A stretch of 64,000 bases of DNA from Bradyrhizobium sp. CCBAU 53340 (lineage in GTDB: Bacteria > Pseudomonadota > Alphaproteobacteria > Rhizobiales > Xanthobacteraceae). The stretch is taken from the NCBI RefSeq assembly GCF_015291645.1, contig NZ_CP030055.1, forward strand, positions 6,696,001 through 6,760,000, read 5' to 3'. The notes beneath the pieces are model-generated. The model saw only the letters and a list, made by a program, of their open reading frames with translations, was not told where the DNA came from and did not search any database. Each line of letters opens with the position of its first letter. Positions within the stretch are counted from its first letter, which is position 1. This document shows positions 8,075 through 16,794 of this stretch, in pieces. Made by a program: the position numbers and the translations under genes.

Positions 8075-10504
8075 ATGTCAGCAGAGATGCCGAACATACG
8101 TCGGGTGCAAGGGTATTGCAGTCTGTGCATCGCCCGCTGCGGTACGGTCGCCACGGTGACGGATGGCCAATTCACACGTCTGGACCCCGATCCGACCCAC
8201 CCCACCGGCGCGGCTATTTGTGCCAAGGGCCGAGCGGCGCCCGAACTGGTTTATCACAAGGACAGGCTGAAGCGACCGCTGCGTCGAACGCGACCAAAAG
8301 GCGACGCCGATCCGGGATGGGAGGAAATATCGTGGGATGCGGCACTCGACCAGATCGCCGCCGCCATGCGGCGTATCGCCGAGCAGCATGGGCCTGAGGC
8401 GGTCGCGTTCAGTCAATCATCGCCTTCGACGACCGCGATTGCGGATTCGGCTGCCTTCGTTACGAGGCTGATGAATGCATTTGGGACCCCGAACTTCTTG
8501 TCCGGGGTCGAGCTGTGCGGCTGGGGACGCGGCTTTGCGACGCGCTACGTGTTCGGCGTCGGCAGCGTTGCGACCAACACCGGCGGCGCGATGGCCGACA
8601 TTGCCGAGTCCGGCTGCCTGATCCTGTGGGGCTACAATCCATCCTTTACACGCATTACGCATGCGACCGCGACGGTCGCCGGGCTGAAGCGCGGAATGAA
8701 GTTGATCGTGATCGATCCGCGCCACGCCGGGCTTGCCAACAAGGCCGACGTCTGGCTGCGCCTGCGCCCCGGAACCGACGGCGCGCTCGCGCTGGGGCTC
8801 GCCAACATCATGATCGAGCGCGGATGGTACGACGAGTCGTTCGTCCGCGCGTGGAGCAACGGACCGCTTCTGGTTCGCTCCGACACCGGCAGGTTGCTCA
8901 GGACAGAAGATCTAGCCTCCGGCGGACAGGGACAGTTTGTCGCCTGGGACTGCGGATCCAACCAAGCCGTCAACTACGATCCGGCGATTGGCCGCTACGA
9001 GGGACAAACTCAGCAACTTGCCTTGCGAGGCGAATACATTGTCGCAACCAAAGACGACCCGATCTCCTGTCGGCCCGTGTTCGATCGCTACGCGGCACTG
9101 TGCAGCAAATATTCCCCCGAAGTGATCAAGACGACATGCTGGATCCCTCCCGATCAATTGGAGCAAGCGGCTCGGACCATCTGGCACGCCCGGCCTGTTT
9201 CTTATTATGCGTGGAGCGGACACGAGCAACATGCCAACAGCACGGACACGGCGCGCGCGATGGCCATGCTCTATGCCTTGACCGGCAGCTTCGATGCAGC
9301 CGGCGGCAACGTGCTGTTCCCTGCGGTGCCGACGGCTTCGATCACCGGAGAGAACCTGCCTGCGGCAAAACAACGAGCTCCTGCAATCGGGTTTACTGAG
9401 CGTCCGCTCGGGCCTGGGCGCTGGAACCAGGTCTCGCCCCACGATCTTTACCGGGCTGTTCTCGAAGGCACTCCCTATCCCGTTCGGGGACTCATCGGTT
9501 TCGGTTCAAATCTATTGCTCGCTCACGGCGATCCGGTGCGCGGACGGGCTGCGCTCGCCGCTCTCGATTTTTACGCCCATGCCGATCTGTTCATGACGCC
9601 GACGGCAGCGCTTGCGGATATTGTGCTGCCTGTGGCGTCCTGCTTCGAACGCGAAGCGCTCAAGATTGGCTTCGATATCAGCGCGGAGGCGCAATCGCAC
9701 GTCCAGCTTCGGCCGGCCATCGTCGCCCCACCCGGCGAAGCACGGTCCGACACCGATATCGTATTTGGCCTTGCCGCGCGTCTCGGCCTCGGCGAGCATT
9801 TCTGGAACGGCGATGTCGACGCCGCCTACCGGCAGCAACTTGGCCCAAGCGGCATCACGCTGGAGCAGCTTCGCGCGCATCCTGCGGGGGTACGGAAACC
9901 GCTAACGACGCAGCACCGCAAATACGCCGAGCGCGATGACAAGGGAAACCCGCGCGGTTTCCCGACGCCGTCGCGGAAGGTCGAATTCTGGTCAGAAACC
10001 TTCCTTGATCACGGCTATTCGGCCATGCCGGATTTTGTCGAGCCCTCGATCGGTCCGGTCGCGCGCCCCGATCTGGCTACGTCTTTCCCCTTGATCCTGA
10101 CATGTGCGAAACCGAGCCTCTTTTGTCAGACCCAGCATCGTGCGCTGCCGGGGCTGCGCAAGCGCGCATCGAATCCGGAGATCGAGCTCAATCCCGCGAC
10201 GGCCTCGGCACGCGGCATCAGAAACGGCGATTGGGTCGACGTGCGCACCCCGGCCGGCGGAATGCGGGCGCGAGCGCGCTTCAATGACGAGCTCGATCCG
10301 CGCGTCGTCGTCGGCGAGCATGGCTGGTGGCAGGGTTGCGATGAACTGGGAGTTGGCGATCGCGATCCATTCGGTCCTGATGGCACGAACTTCAACCTGA
10401 TGGTCGACGCCAGCGTCCGCGATCCCGTCAGCGGCACGCCATCGCATCGCTCCAACCTTTGCGAAGTCCGGCCGGTGCGGGAAGCTCGTGCAGAAGAGCG
10501 CTAG
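8075..10504 (+). CDS. Molybdopterin-dependent oxidoreductase
   Basis: Predicted 809-residue catalytic subunit. The N terminus has a 4Fe-4S site (Cys-Ser-Leu-Cys-Ile-Ala-Arg-Cys, with a further Cys in Ala-Ile-Cys-Ala-Lys-Gly). A molybdopterin domain and a C-terminal molydopterin dinucleotide-binding domain with a Leu-Asn-Pro-like segment follow. It resembles cytoplasmic DMSO-reductase-family enzymes that lack a Tat signal. ATG 8075 follows GGGAG; an upstream TTG at 8054 is less likely. No partner iron-sulfur or membrane subunit is adjacent. The substrate is not predictable. It ends 78 bases before the left att repeat. Confidence 0.85.
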   Translation: MSAEMPNIRRVQGYCSLCIARCGTVATVTDGQFTRLDPDPTHPTGAAICAKGRAAPELVYHKDRLKRPLRRTRPKGDADPGWEEISWDAALDQIAAAMRRIAEQHGPEAVAFSQSSPSTTAIADSAAFVTRLMNAFGTPNFLSGVELCGWGRGFATRYVFGVGSVATNTGGAMADIAESGCLILWGYNPSFTRITHATATVAGLKRGMKLIVIDPRHAGLANKADVWLRLRPGTDGALALGLANIMIERGWYDESFVRAWSNGPLLVRSDTGRLLRTEDLASGGQGQFVAWDCGSNQAVNYDPAIGRYEGQTQQLALRGEYIVATKDDPISCRPVFDRYAALCSKYSPEVIKTTCWIPPDQLEQAARTIWHARPVSYYAWSGHEQHANSTDTARAMAMLYALTGSFDAAGGNVLFPAVPTASITGENLPAAKQRAPAIGFTERPLGPGRWNQVSPHDLYRAVLEGTPYPVRGLIGFGSNLLLAHGDPVRGRAALAALDFYAHADLFMTPTAALADIVLPVASCFEREALKIGFDISAEAQSHVQLRPAIVAPPGEARSDTDIVFGLAARLGLGEHFWNGDVDAAYRQQLGPSGITLEQLRAHPAGVRKPLTTQHRKYAERDDKGNPRGFPTPSRKVEFWSETFLDHGYSAMPDFVEPSIGPVARPDLATSFPLILTCAKPSLFCQTQHRALPGLRKRASNPEIELNPATASARGIRNGDWVDVRTPAGGMRARARFNDELDPRVVVGEHGWWQGCDELGVGDRDPFGPDGTNFNLMVDASVRDPVSGTPSHRSNLCEVRPVREARAEER

Positions 10505-10582
10505 GCCTACGTCGAACGATCAGTCACGCGACGCTGAGGCCGGGATCGTATGGGATCGTAGAACAGCGCGCAAAATCGCAGC

Positions 10583-10600
10583 ATGGCGCTCCCTAGGGGA
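10583..10600. repeat. attL: 18-bp copy of the tRNA-Glu 3' end
   Basis: ATGGCGCTCCCTAGGGGA matches 43800-43817 exactly. That is the CCA, discriminator, acceptor 3' strand and part of the T arm of tRNA-Glu. Identity stops on both sides (C versus A on each), as expected for an integration core. Confidence 0.85.
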
Positions 10601-10735
10601 CTTTAGGCTCCTAGCGAGATCAAAGACTTAGAGGACGGTGGGACAGAAAACGGTTCTAGGGAATCGTTATCGTTTCTAGCGCGACTGTCTCACCAGCGGC
10701 ACCCCAAAAGGCGCCGCAAAGGGGTGGAATTCGAC

Positions 10736-12322
10736 ATGACTGAGACTGCAAACGGAGGCCTCCCCGAGGCCGCCGCAAAACCCGTTTCCGCTGCCGTGAG
10801 CGGCAAGGGGCAAGACTTCAACGACATGCTGGCGAGCGCCGAGCCGGGTCGGATCGCCGACCTGGTCGATTACGGCGATAACCTCGGCGACGCCGACGAC
10901 CTGGGCGGCTTTGTAGATGGCGCCAGGGAGGTCCAAGACGCGCAATCCGCGTCTCCCCGTTCCTGGGGCTTCGATGTCGCGGAAATCAACCGTAGCTATG
11001 CCCTGGCGATCTGGGGCGGCAAGGCGGTGGTGGTGAACGAACAGCCGTCCGGCCCGGTCAATGACCGGGTGCGGGTGATGATGTTCGAGTCGATGAATTC
11101 TTGGTTCGGAAACCGATTCACGGAAACGGTCGGCTCGGACGGCAAGATTCGGGCTGCGACCTGGGCAAAGGCCTGGCATTCGCATCCGGATCGGCGGTCA
11201 TACGACGGAGTCGAGTTTTGGCCGAACCCGGACGGAGCCAAAGGCACACCAGGCTATCTGAATTTCTGGCGCGGTTTCGACGTGGCGCCTTCGCCGACGG
11301 GATCGTACAAGACCTTTCGCGACCATCTGCTCACGAACGTCTGCGACGGCAACGTCGAGCTATTCAACTACGTCTTTGGCTGGATGGCGCATATCGTGCA
11401 GAAGCCGCGCGAGCGGCTTGGCACCGCGATCGTGCTGCGCGGCCGGCGGGGAACCGGCAAGAGTAAGGTTGGCGAGGTGCTAGGGTCACTGTTTTCGTCG
11501 CACTATTTCCAGGTGGATGACGCCCGATACATCACGGGCCAATTCAATGCGCACATGGCGAGTTGCTTGCTGCTGCAGGCCGATGAAGCGGTGTGGGCTG
11601 GCGACAAGGCGGCTGAGGGACGGCTCAAGGGATTGATCACGAGCGAAATGCAGATGATCGAATCCAAGGGCGTCGATCCGATCCGCTTGCGCAATTTCGT
11701 TCGCGTGATCATGTCGTCGAACGAGGGTTGGGTTGTGCCTGCTGGAATGGATGAGCGCCGGTTCGTCGTTCTCGACGTTAACCCGCGGTGCGCCCAAGAT
11801 CGCGCATACTTCGCTGAAATGGATGAGGAGTTGAAGAACGGCGGGCGCGAGCGGCTGCTTCACGACCTCCTGACATTCGACTTGACTCAGGTCGACTTGT
11901 GGCACCTCCCGCAAACTCAAGCCTTGCTGGATCAAAAGGTTCGATCGCTCGATACGATCGATGACTTTTGGTTCAATCGTCTAGACGACGGCAGCGACTG
12001 GCCCAAGCAGATCACCTGCGCTGATCTTTACGGGGAATATCTCAAGGCAGCGTCACAGATTGGCGTCGGTCGGAAGCGCGGCCAGGCTGAGTTTGGTAAG
12101 CGCCTCGCCAAGCTAGTGCCGGGGCTCCGCAGATACCGGCCTGCAATCGAGGTTGCACCCGGCGTGACAAAGCAGGTCTGGTGCTACGAGATTCCGCCAC
12201 TAAGTGAATGCCGCGCGGCATTTGACGAATTGCTCGGCCAACCCGTCGATTGGCCGGCGCTTCCCCCGGGAGAGGGCGAGCGAGCGCAGCATGTGCCGGA
12301 TGACGACGATATTCCCGTCTAG
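10736..12322 (+). CDS. Phage/plasmid primase-helicase (DUF5906, P4-alpha-like)
   Basis: Predicted 528-residue protein. The central ATPase core has a Walker A (Gly-Arg-Arg-Gly-Thr-Gly-Lys-Ser, about residues 240-247), a Walker B-like Leu-Leu-Gln-Ala-Asp-Glu about 50 residues on, and a sensor segment (Val-Ile-Met-Ser-Ser-Asn-Glu). These are typical of superfamily 3 helicases of satellite and plasmid replicons. Low-complexity Asp/Gly-rich residues occupy the N terminus; no Toprim or AEP primase signature is evident, so it may be helicase only. ATG 10736 follows GGGGTGG. The large inverted repeat immediately downstream is a plausible origin for it. Confidence 0.85.
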   Translation: MTETANGGLPEAAAKPVSAAVSGKGQDFNDMLASAEPGRIADLVDYGDNLGDADDLGGFVDGAREVQDAQSASPRSWGFDVAEINRSYALAIWGGKAVVVNEQPSGPVNDRVRVMMFESMNSWFGNRFTETVGSDGKIRAATWAKAWHSHPDRRSYDGVEFWPNPDGAKGTPGYLNFWRGFDVAPSPTGSYKTFRDHLLTNVCDGNVELFNYVFGWMAHIVQKPRERLGTAIVLRGRRGTGKSKVGEVLGSLFSSHYFQVDDARYITGQFNAHMASCLLLQADEAVWAGDKAAEGRLKGLITSEMQMIESKGVDPIRLRNFVRVIMSSNEGWVVPAGMDERRFVVLDVNPRCAQDRAYFAEMDEELKNGGRERLLHDLLTFDLTQVDLWHLPQTQALLDQKVRSLDTIDDFWFNRLDDGSDWPKQITCADLYGEYLKAASQIGVGRKRGQAEFGKRLAKLVPGLRRYRPAIEVAPGVTKQVWCYEIPPLSECRAAFDELLGQPVDWPALPPGEGERAQHVPDDDDIPV

Positions 12323-12360
12323 GGGATATCCTAGGCCATCCTAGCGCATCCGGGCATGCG

Positions 12361-12579
12361 GAATTCAAGAAATCACTGCAGCACAGGCACAAATCCTAGG
12401 TATCCTAGGAATCCTAGTCGCGCGCGCGTAGGCAAACCAAGCCGGTCTCAGGTCGTCCTGCTCGGCTAGTTTTTTCCTGACTTCCAATAATTCATGGATT
12501 CCTAGGATACCTAGGATTTGTGCCTGTGCCGCAAGGGTTTCTTGAAATCCTAGCGCCGCCCGATGCCTGGATATCCAGG
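12361..12579. repeat. Large CCTAGG-rich inverted repeat, origin candidate
   Basis: Arms at 12361-12414 and 12496-12549 are inverted copies. Their inner 34 bases (12381-12414 and 12496-12529) match perfectly and the rest have about five mismatches; the loop is 81 bases. Each arm carries two CCTAGG palindromes, and CTAG occurs ten times between 12318 and 12555. A perfect palindrome CCTGGATATCCAGG follows at 12566-12579. Placement beside the primase-helicase suggests a replication origin; a transcription attenuator is the alternative. Confidence 0.65.
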
Positions 12580-12676
12580 ATATCAAACATCAAACTCGGA
12601 TCAACCTATCGGTTCTGCCGTCAACGTCGCTTTAGGCGACCTTGGCGGCGGAGCCTTTCTTTTTGAGGAACTACCA

Positions 12677-12943
12677 GTGAGCAAACTAACCGCCGAACAA
12701 ATCGCCTTCGCGAAAACTATGTCGATCAAACAGCGCTCTGTTCTCAGAACGTTGGATAACTTCCCGTTCTATTTGAGCGCGAGCGAGCGGGCCGACCGCG
12801 AAATTGACGACCTGTTCCGAAACAAGCTTGTGCAGTGCTGCCACTATGACAGCCCGGCGGGGAGCCCTCGTGCCCTTCCAGCCTGGGGGGTGACGCAGGC
12901 CGGCAAGGCCGTTGTTGCCAGGCTGGAAAAGGGACAGCTCTAA
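12677..12943 (+). CDS. Small winged-helix-like protein, unknown function
   Basis: Predicted 88-residue protein. The GTG start at 12677 follows GAGGA; the frame is open from 12563, but the earlier part overlaps the repeat region. The pattern of helices (Ser-Ile-Lys-Gln-Arg-Ser-Val-Leu-Arg ... Asp-Leu-Phe-Arg-Asn-Lys) followed by a Trp-Gly-Val-Thr-Gln-Ala-Gly-Lys strand resembles small phage winged-helix proteins. I do not recognise a family. It lies between the origin-like repeat and the tape-measure-like gene. Confidence 0.5.
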   Translation: MSKLTAEQIAFAKTMSIKQRSVLRTLDNFPFYLSASERADREIDDLFRNKLVQCCHYDSPAGSPRALPAWGVTQAGKAVVARLEKGQL

Positions 12944-13085
12944 GCGGCGGGTCCTTCCCAGGCCGGCACCCGCCTACGGCACAAGGGCGCCCCGAAAACG
13001 CTCTAGCTGCAAATTTTTGAAATTGGGTTGACGCGGTTGCATTGACGCGACCGGGGGTTGACCACGCGAACGAAAGGAACACTCG

Positions 13086-15095
13086 ATGTCTACCATCCTT
13101 GAAGCCTTGGCCGTCATTAAAGCCAAAGACCAGACCGGCAACGCGCTCGAGTCCGTGACGCAAAAGGTCAACCGCATGTCGCGCGCCTGGTCGGCGCTAT
13201 CCCGCGACATCGAAAAGCACGTCGCGCTCGGCCAGAAGGCGGAGGTGCAGGCCTCGCGCCTGGCGCGCGCCGGCCAGGCGATCAGCACTGGCGCCAAGAT
13301 GGCGAGCGCGGTCGCCGGCGCCTATGCTGGCTCAAGCGCGGCGCGCCTGGTCGCAACGCACCTGGCAAAATCCGGCGCTGATCGCGGTCATGAGGAGGTG
13401 CGCATGCGCGCCGCCGGCATGACCGACCAAGAGGTCAAAGAAGCCGAGGAGTTGGCGCGCGCGACCAGCGCGAAATACAAGTCGATTTCGACAACTGAGA
13501 TCATGCACTCGGCGCGCAACATTCGATCGGTCGTCGGCACTTTTGAGGAGGCGACCAAGATCATTGACCCGCTGATGAAGTTGCGAGTCGTCGCGCAAGG
13601 TGCTCACCCGGAAAAGGCCGAGGAGCTAGGCGAGGATTTCGACAAGCTGATCAAAGGTATGGAAATCAAGGGCGTGACGCAGGATCACGCCAAGTTCGAG
13701 CACTATATCGACAACATGGCGAAAGCCGTGAACGTGTTCGGCGATACACTGCGGCCGACCGACTTTTACGAAATGTTCAAGTATGGGCGCGCAGCAACGA
13801 ATGCGCTCGGCGATGAGTTCATGCTCAAGACGGCGCCGACGCTGGCGCAGGAGTTGGGCGGATCGTCGGCAGGTAAAGCGCTGTCGAGCTTCCACACTCA
13901 ATTCGTCGGCGGCAAGATGTCGAATAAGGCCGTCGACATGCTCAACAAATACGGCCTGGTTGACCAGTCGAAGGTGATCCGCACCACCACGGGCGCCGTT
14001 AAGGGCGTGCTGCCTGGCGGCATCATCGGCGGCGAATATCTGAAGCCTGGGCAAGAGGACCCTTACGCCTGGACTAACAAGGTGCTGTTGCCGCACCTGG
14101 CGCAAAAGGGCGTCACCGATCCGGCGGAAATCCAGGAGGCAATTAGCGCGATGGCGTCGCAGCAGACGACCGCGCAAATGATGAGCATTTTCGCCACACA
14201 GCAAAAGCGCATTGAGAAGGATTGGGACCTGATCCAGAAGGCGCACGGCATCAGTGCGGCCGACGAATATCTCAAGAGCGATCCGAAGGTCGCGCAAGAG
14301 GCGGTCAAAAAGCAATTCGACAACTACATGGGCGAGACGGCCAAGCCTTTCGTCGGCCCCGCAACGACCAGCATGAATTGGCTGGCGTCGGGCCTCAACT
14401 ACATGTCGGACTACGCCAGGCAGAATCCAGGGCATCATGCCGCGGCCACTGCCTGGGGTACAGCGATGGGCGGCGCGCTTAGCGCTGATACCGCGCAATC
14501 GATGTTCGGGAAGATCTTCGGCAAGGGCGGAGGCAGCTTCCTGTTGAGCAAGGTCGTGGCCACGATGGCGCCGATGCTCGCGATCGCTCAACTCGGCAGC
14601 GATGTCGTCACCGACGACGATATCGCGCGCTTGAAGCGATATGAGGCCGGCCCGCGCTCACGGTTCGACGCCTTGAAAGCAATCGACGACTCGGAAAGGG
14701 CGGCCGACATCTACGGCCACGATGATCCGGTATACGACGCGCAACTCAGGGCGATGAATGCGGCCAAACGCGCCAAGATCGAAAGCGAGTTGACCGATCT
14801 CGGCTTCGCGCCGGCCGGCACGCCTGGGCGCGGCATGATGGCAGGAAGCTATACCATCGACGATTTGCAGCGAGCGCTCGGTATTGGCGGCGACAGGGAG
14901 CCCGCGAAGGCTGAAATTGTCGGGAACGCTACGCTCGAAACGACCGTGAGAGTTGAGCCGTCGCCGGATTTCCTCGCCAAGGTCGATCAGCGCGTCGACA
15001 ACAAGATCAACGCCTTCCGCAGTTCTGGCGCCGGCGCGTCAGGCTCAACCGGCTCGACCGGCCGGAGCATGCCGGAAGCGACGGCCCCGATGTGA
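13086..15095 (+). CDS. Tape-measure-like phage protein
   Basis: Predicted 669-residue, helix-rich protein. The N terminus (Ile-Lys-Ala-Lys-Asp-Gln-Thr-Gly-Asn-Ala-Leu) has the pattern seen at the start of many tail tape-measure proteins. It is followed by Ala/Gly-rich helical stretches, a hydrophobic segment near residues 465-485 (Phe-Leu-Leu-Ser-Lys-Val-Val-Ala-Thr-Met-Ala-Pro), and a C-terminal Thr-Thr-Val-Arg-Val-Glu-Pro-Ser-Pro-Asp segment common in that family. ATG 13086 follows AAAGGAA. It is odd because no other tail gene is present; it may steer a helper phage tail or act as an internal capsid or ejection protein. Confidence 0.6.
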   Translation: MSTILEALAVIKAKDQTGNALESVTQKVNRMSRAWSALSRDIEKHVALGQKAEVQASRLARAGQAISTGAKMASAVAGAYAGSSAARLVATHLAKSGADRGHEEVRMRAAGMTDQEVKEAEELARATSAKYKSISTTEIMHSARNIRSVVGTFEEATKIIDPLMKLRVVAQGAHPEKAEELGEDFDKLIKGMEIKGVTQDHAKFEHYIDNMAKAVNVFGDTLRPTDFYEMFKYGRAATNALGDEFMLKTAPTLAQELGGSSAGKALSSFHTQFVGGKMSNKAVDMLNKYGLVDQSKVIRTTTGAVKGVLPGGIIGGEYLKPGQEDPYAWTNKVLLPHLAQKGVTDPAEIQEAISAMASQQTTAQMMSIFATQQKRIEKDWDLIQKAHGISAADEYLKSDPKVAQEAVKKQFDNYMGETAKPFVGPATTSMNWLASGLNYMSDYARQNPGHHAAATAWGTAMGGALSADTAQSMFGKIFGKGGGSFLLSKVVATMAPMLAIAQLGSDVVTDDDIARLKRYEAGPRSRFDALKAIDDSERAADIYGHDDPVYDAQLRAMNAAKRAKIESELTDLGFAPAGTPGRGMMAGSYTIDDLQRALGIGGDREPAKAEIVGNATLETTVRVEPSPDFLAKVDQRVDNKINAFRSSGAGASGSTGSTGRSMPEATAPM

Positions 15096-15131
15096 TACAA
15101 TCAATTTGGATTCGGAATTGAGGTGATGCTT

Positions 15132-15629
15132 ATGGCTTTGGCGCCAGAGGATATGCGGTTCGCTTTGGATGACGCGCGCCGCCGGCATACGGCGGTCGTT
15201 GACCAGATAGCTGCGAACGATCGCCAAGCGCTTGGTTTCCTCCAATTGTACGTGGCGCTGGCTGGAGGCTCCCTTTCAGGCGGTGCGGCGATCGCGCTTT
15301 CGGGCGCCAACACTTTCCCGAAGGCTCTCGGCTATGGACTTTTTGGCTTTGCCGTCCCGTTGATTCTCGGCGCGATGTTTTGCATGGCCTCCATCTGGCC
15401 CAGCAACATCAGCCTACCTGGACGCAAGCCTGACTTTTGGATATGGGCAAACGAGGTTACGGCGGAGAAGGCATATCTGGCCTATCTCGAAAATCTCGCC
15501 ATCAAGGAAGCGCAGAACACACGCCTCAATATCAAACTCTCGCGGTTGATGCTTATCGCAAAGGCCCTGGGCGTCGCCGCGCCTGTGGTTGCAATCATCG
15601 CAGGCGCGGCTTCCTTTTGGTTTCGTTAA
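15132..15629 (+). CDS. Small three-span membrane protein
   Basis: Predicted 165-residue protein with hydrophobic segments near residues 37-57 and 65-95 (two poorly separated spans) and at the C terminus (Ala-Leu-Gly-Val-Ala-Ala-Pro-Val-Val-Ala-Ile-Ile-Ala-Gly). The N-terminal 35 residues are charged and helical. In-frame starts at 15123 (GTG), 15126 and 15132 are all possible; the last has the best spacing from GAGG. It starts 36 bases after the tape-measure-like gene and is probably co-transcribed. A holin or membrane-anchored regulator is possible; no family was recognised. Confidence 0.6.
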   Translation: MALAPEDMRFALDDARRRHTAVVDQIAANDRQALGFLQLYVALAGGSLSGGAAIALSGANTFPKALGYGLFGFAVPLILGAMFCMASIWPSNISLPGRKPDFWIWANEVTAEKAYLAYLENLAIKEAQNTRLNIKLSRLMLIAKALGVAAPVVAIIAGAASFWFR

Positions 15630-15639
15630 AGAGCGCCGT

Positions 15640-15744
15640 TCACTTAATTCTAAACGGCGGCGTCTGAGTTCTTCTATTGTCCGTGTCCGGCGGTGGCTCT
15701 CTGGGCGGTGGTGGCGGCGGCGGGGGCTTCTTGTCATCAGACAT
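15640..15744 (-). CDS. Proline-rich 34-residue peptide
   Basis: ATG 15744 follows AAGGGA with acceptable spacing. The product begins Met-Ser-Asp-Asp-Lys-Lys and then has a run of eight prolines and further Pro pairs. It is the only minus-strand gene inside the satellite body. Low complexity makes it uncertain whether it is expressed. Confidence 0.35.
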   Translation of the reverse strand: MSDDKKPPPPPPPPREPPPDTDNRRTQTPPFRIK

Positions 15745-15850
15745 CAAACATTCCCTTGTCTCTCTGGCGGCTCCTACGAATCGGGAGGCGGCAACAATTA
15801 TAGACCTGTTTCGCCTGTGATTTCTTGGCTCCTCGAATCTTCCAGCCGGC

Positions 15851-15902
15851 AACTAGCCGATCCCGCTAGTTTATCAAAAGCCCAAACTAGCCGATCCCGC
15901 TA
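15851..15902. promoter_or_regulatory. Repeated operator-like site
   Basis: AACTAGCCGATCCCGCTA occurs twice, at 15851-15868 and 15885-15902, 34 bases apart. The first copy extends to a perfect inverted repeat AACTAGC-N7-GCTAGTT. Spacing near three helical turns suits cooperative binding by a repressor. It lies in the 550-base gap before the next plus-strand gene and may be the control site for the middle operon. Confidence 0.5.
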
Positions 15903-16179
15903 TTGCGCGACCACAGTGAACCTGGAAATTGCTTCCTGGGTGTAGTAGCCCGCGGAATCAGAGAAAGGCGCGCCGATCGGCGCGGCGGTTTGCTCTACGC
16001 AACCGATCGAAAACCGACACAAAGCCGGCCACCGCCGCTTATGTCGGGAGGCGAACGCTATAAAACACCTTCGGGGAAAGCGTTCGAACCTGTCCTCTCT
16101 GACCAGGCTACTACCCTCCCGGCGCCAGGCCGGCACCCTGGCGATGGCTGTCGTAGGCCAAAAGACAGAGAGACTCGCT

Positions 16180-16452
16180 ATGAAGAACCCAACCGCGCCC
16201 GGCGTGCATTATGCCACGTTCATCAATGAGGATACGGGCGAGGTGATCCCGCTCTATCTTCGTTCCCGCGAAGAGATCGACCTGGAAATCGATCATCGGA
16301 TATGCCGCGATCGAGTGATCGGCCTCGATAGCACCGAGCACGAAGTGACTCGCGCCAAGTTTCATGAGGCCTTAAAGGCCCTGGCGCGGTCGCTCGCGCG
16401 CGCCGCCGCAATCGAGGATTATCGGTGCCAGAACTCGACCGTTGCGACATAG
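16180..16452 (+). CDS. Hypothetical 90-residue protein
   Basis: ATG 16180 sits behind a GAGAG box. The product has a Phe-Ile-Asn-Glu-Asp-Thr-Gly-Glu-Val-Ile-Pro-Leu-Tyr strand pair, then a charged helical half rich in Ala and Arg. No recognised domain. It is followed at once by the tandem RNA-like units, so it may share their transcript. Confidence 0.5.
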   Translation: MKNPTAPGVHYATFINEDTGEVIPLYLRSREEIDLEIDHRICRDRVIGLDSTEHEVTRAKFHEALKALARSLARAAAIEDYRCQNSTVAT

Positions 16453-16459
16453 GGCGAAC

Positions 16460-16565
16460 TCGACAATCTTGTCGGGGGACTATGGACGATGACGGGTTGC
16501 TTTACATACACCCGACCATGCGAAAGACCCGCAACGACAAACCCGCCCCTCGCCGGCGGGTTTTT
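16460..16565 (+). ncRNA. Tandem small-RNA candidate, unit 1
   Basis: First of two related units of about 106 bases. It contains a local stem (GGGT with ACCC around TTGCTTTACATAC) and ends with a strong intrinsic terminator: ACCCGCC, a seven-base loop, GGCGGGT, then a T-run (16541-16565). No open frame is shared by the two units. Confidence 0.5.
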
Positions 16566-16583
16566 GTTTTCGTGCGCTCCGGT

Positions 16584-16690
16584 TCGACATTTTTGTCAGG
16601 GGGTCATAGACCGGAACGGGGTGCTTGACATACACCTGATCCTGCAAAGAACCCGCAGCAGCTACACCCGCCCTCGCCGGCGGGTTTTTT
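16584..16690 (+). ncRNA. Tandem small-RNA candidate, unit 2
   Basis: Second unit, aligned along its whole length with 16460-16565: TCGACA at the start, ACATACACC in the middle, and the ACCCGCC/GGCGGGT terminator with a six-T run at the end. The internal stem is changed on both sides (GGTG with CACC instead of GGGT with ACCC), which suggests the structure is kept. Confidence 0.5.
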
Positions 16691-16794
16691 GCTGGCAGCA
16701 TTCACCAGGACTCCGCGCGGCATCCCCGCGCCGGGTCCTTTTTTTTGGCCGTGGCAACGGTCCTACCGCACATGTGCAGATGGAGAAAGAAACG

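Noticed and set aside
12959..16138. CAGGCCGGCACCC at both 12959 and 16126
   Set aside because: Only 13 bases in GC-rich DNA; too weak to call a packaging or regulatory repeat.
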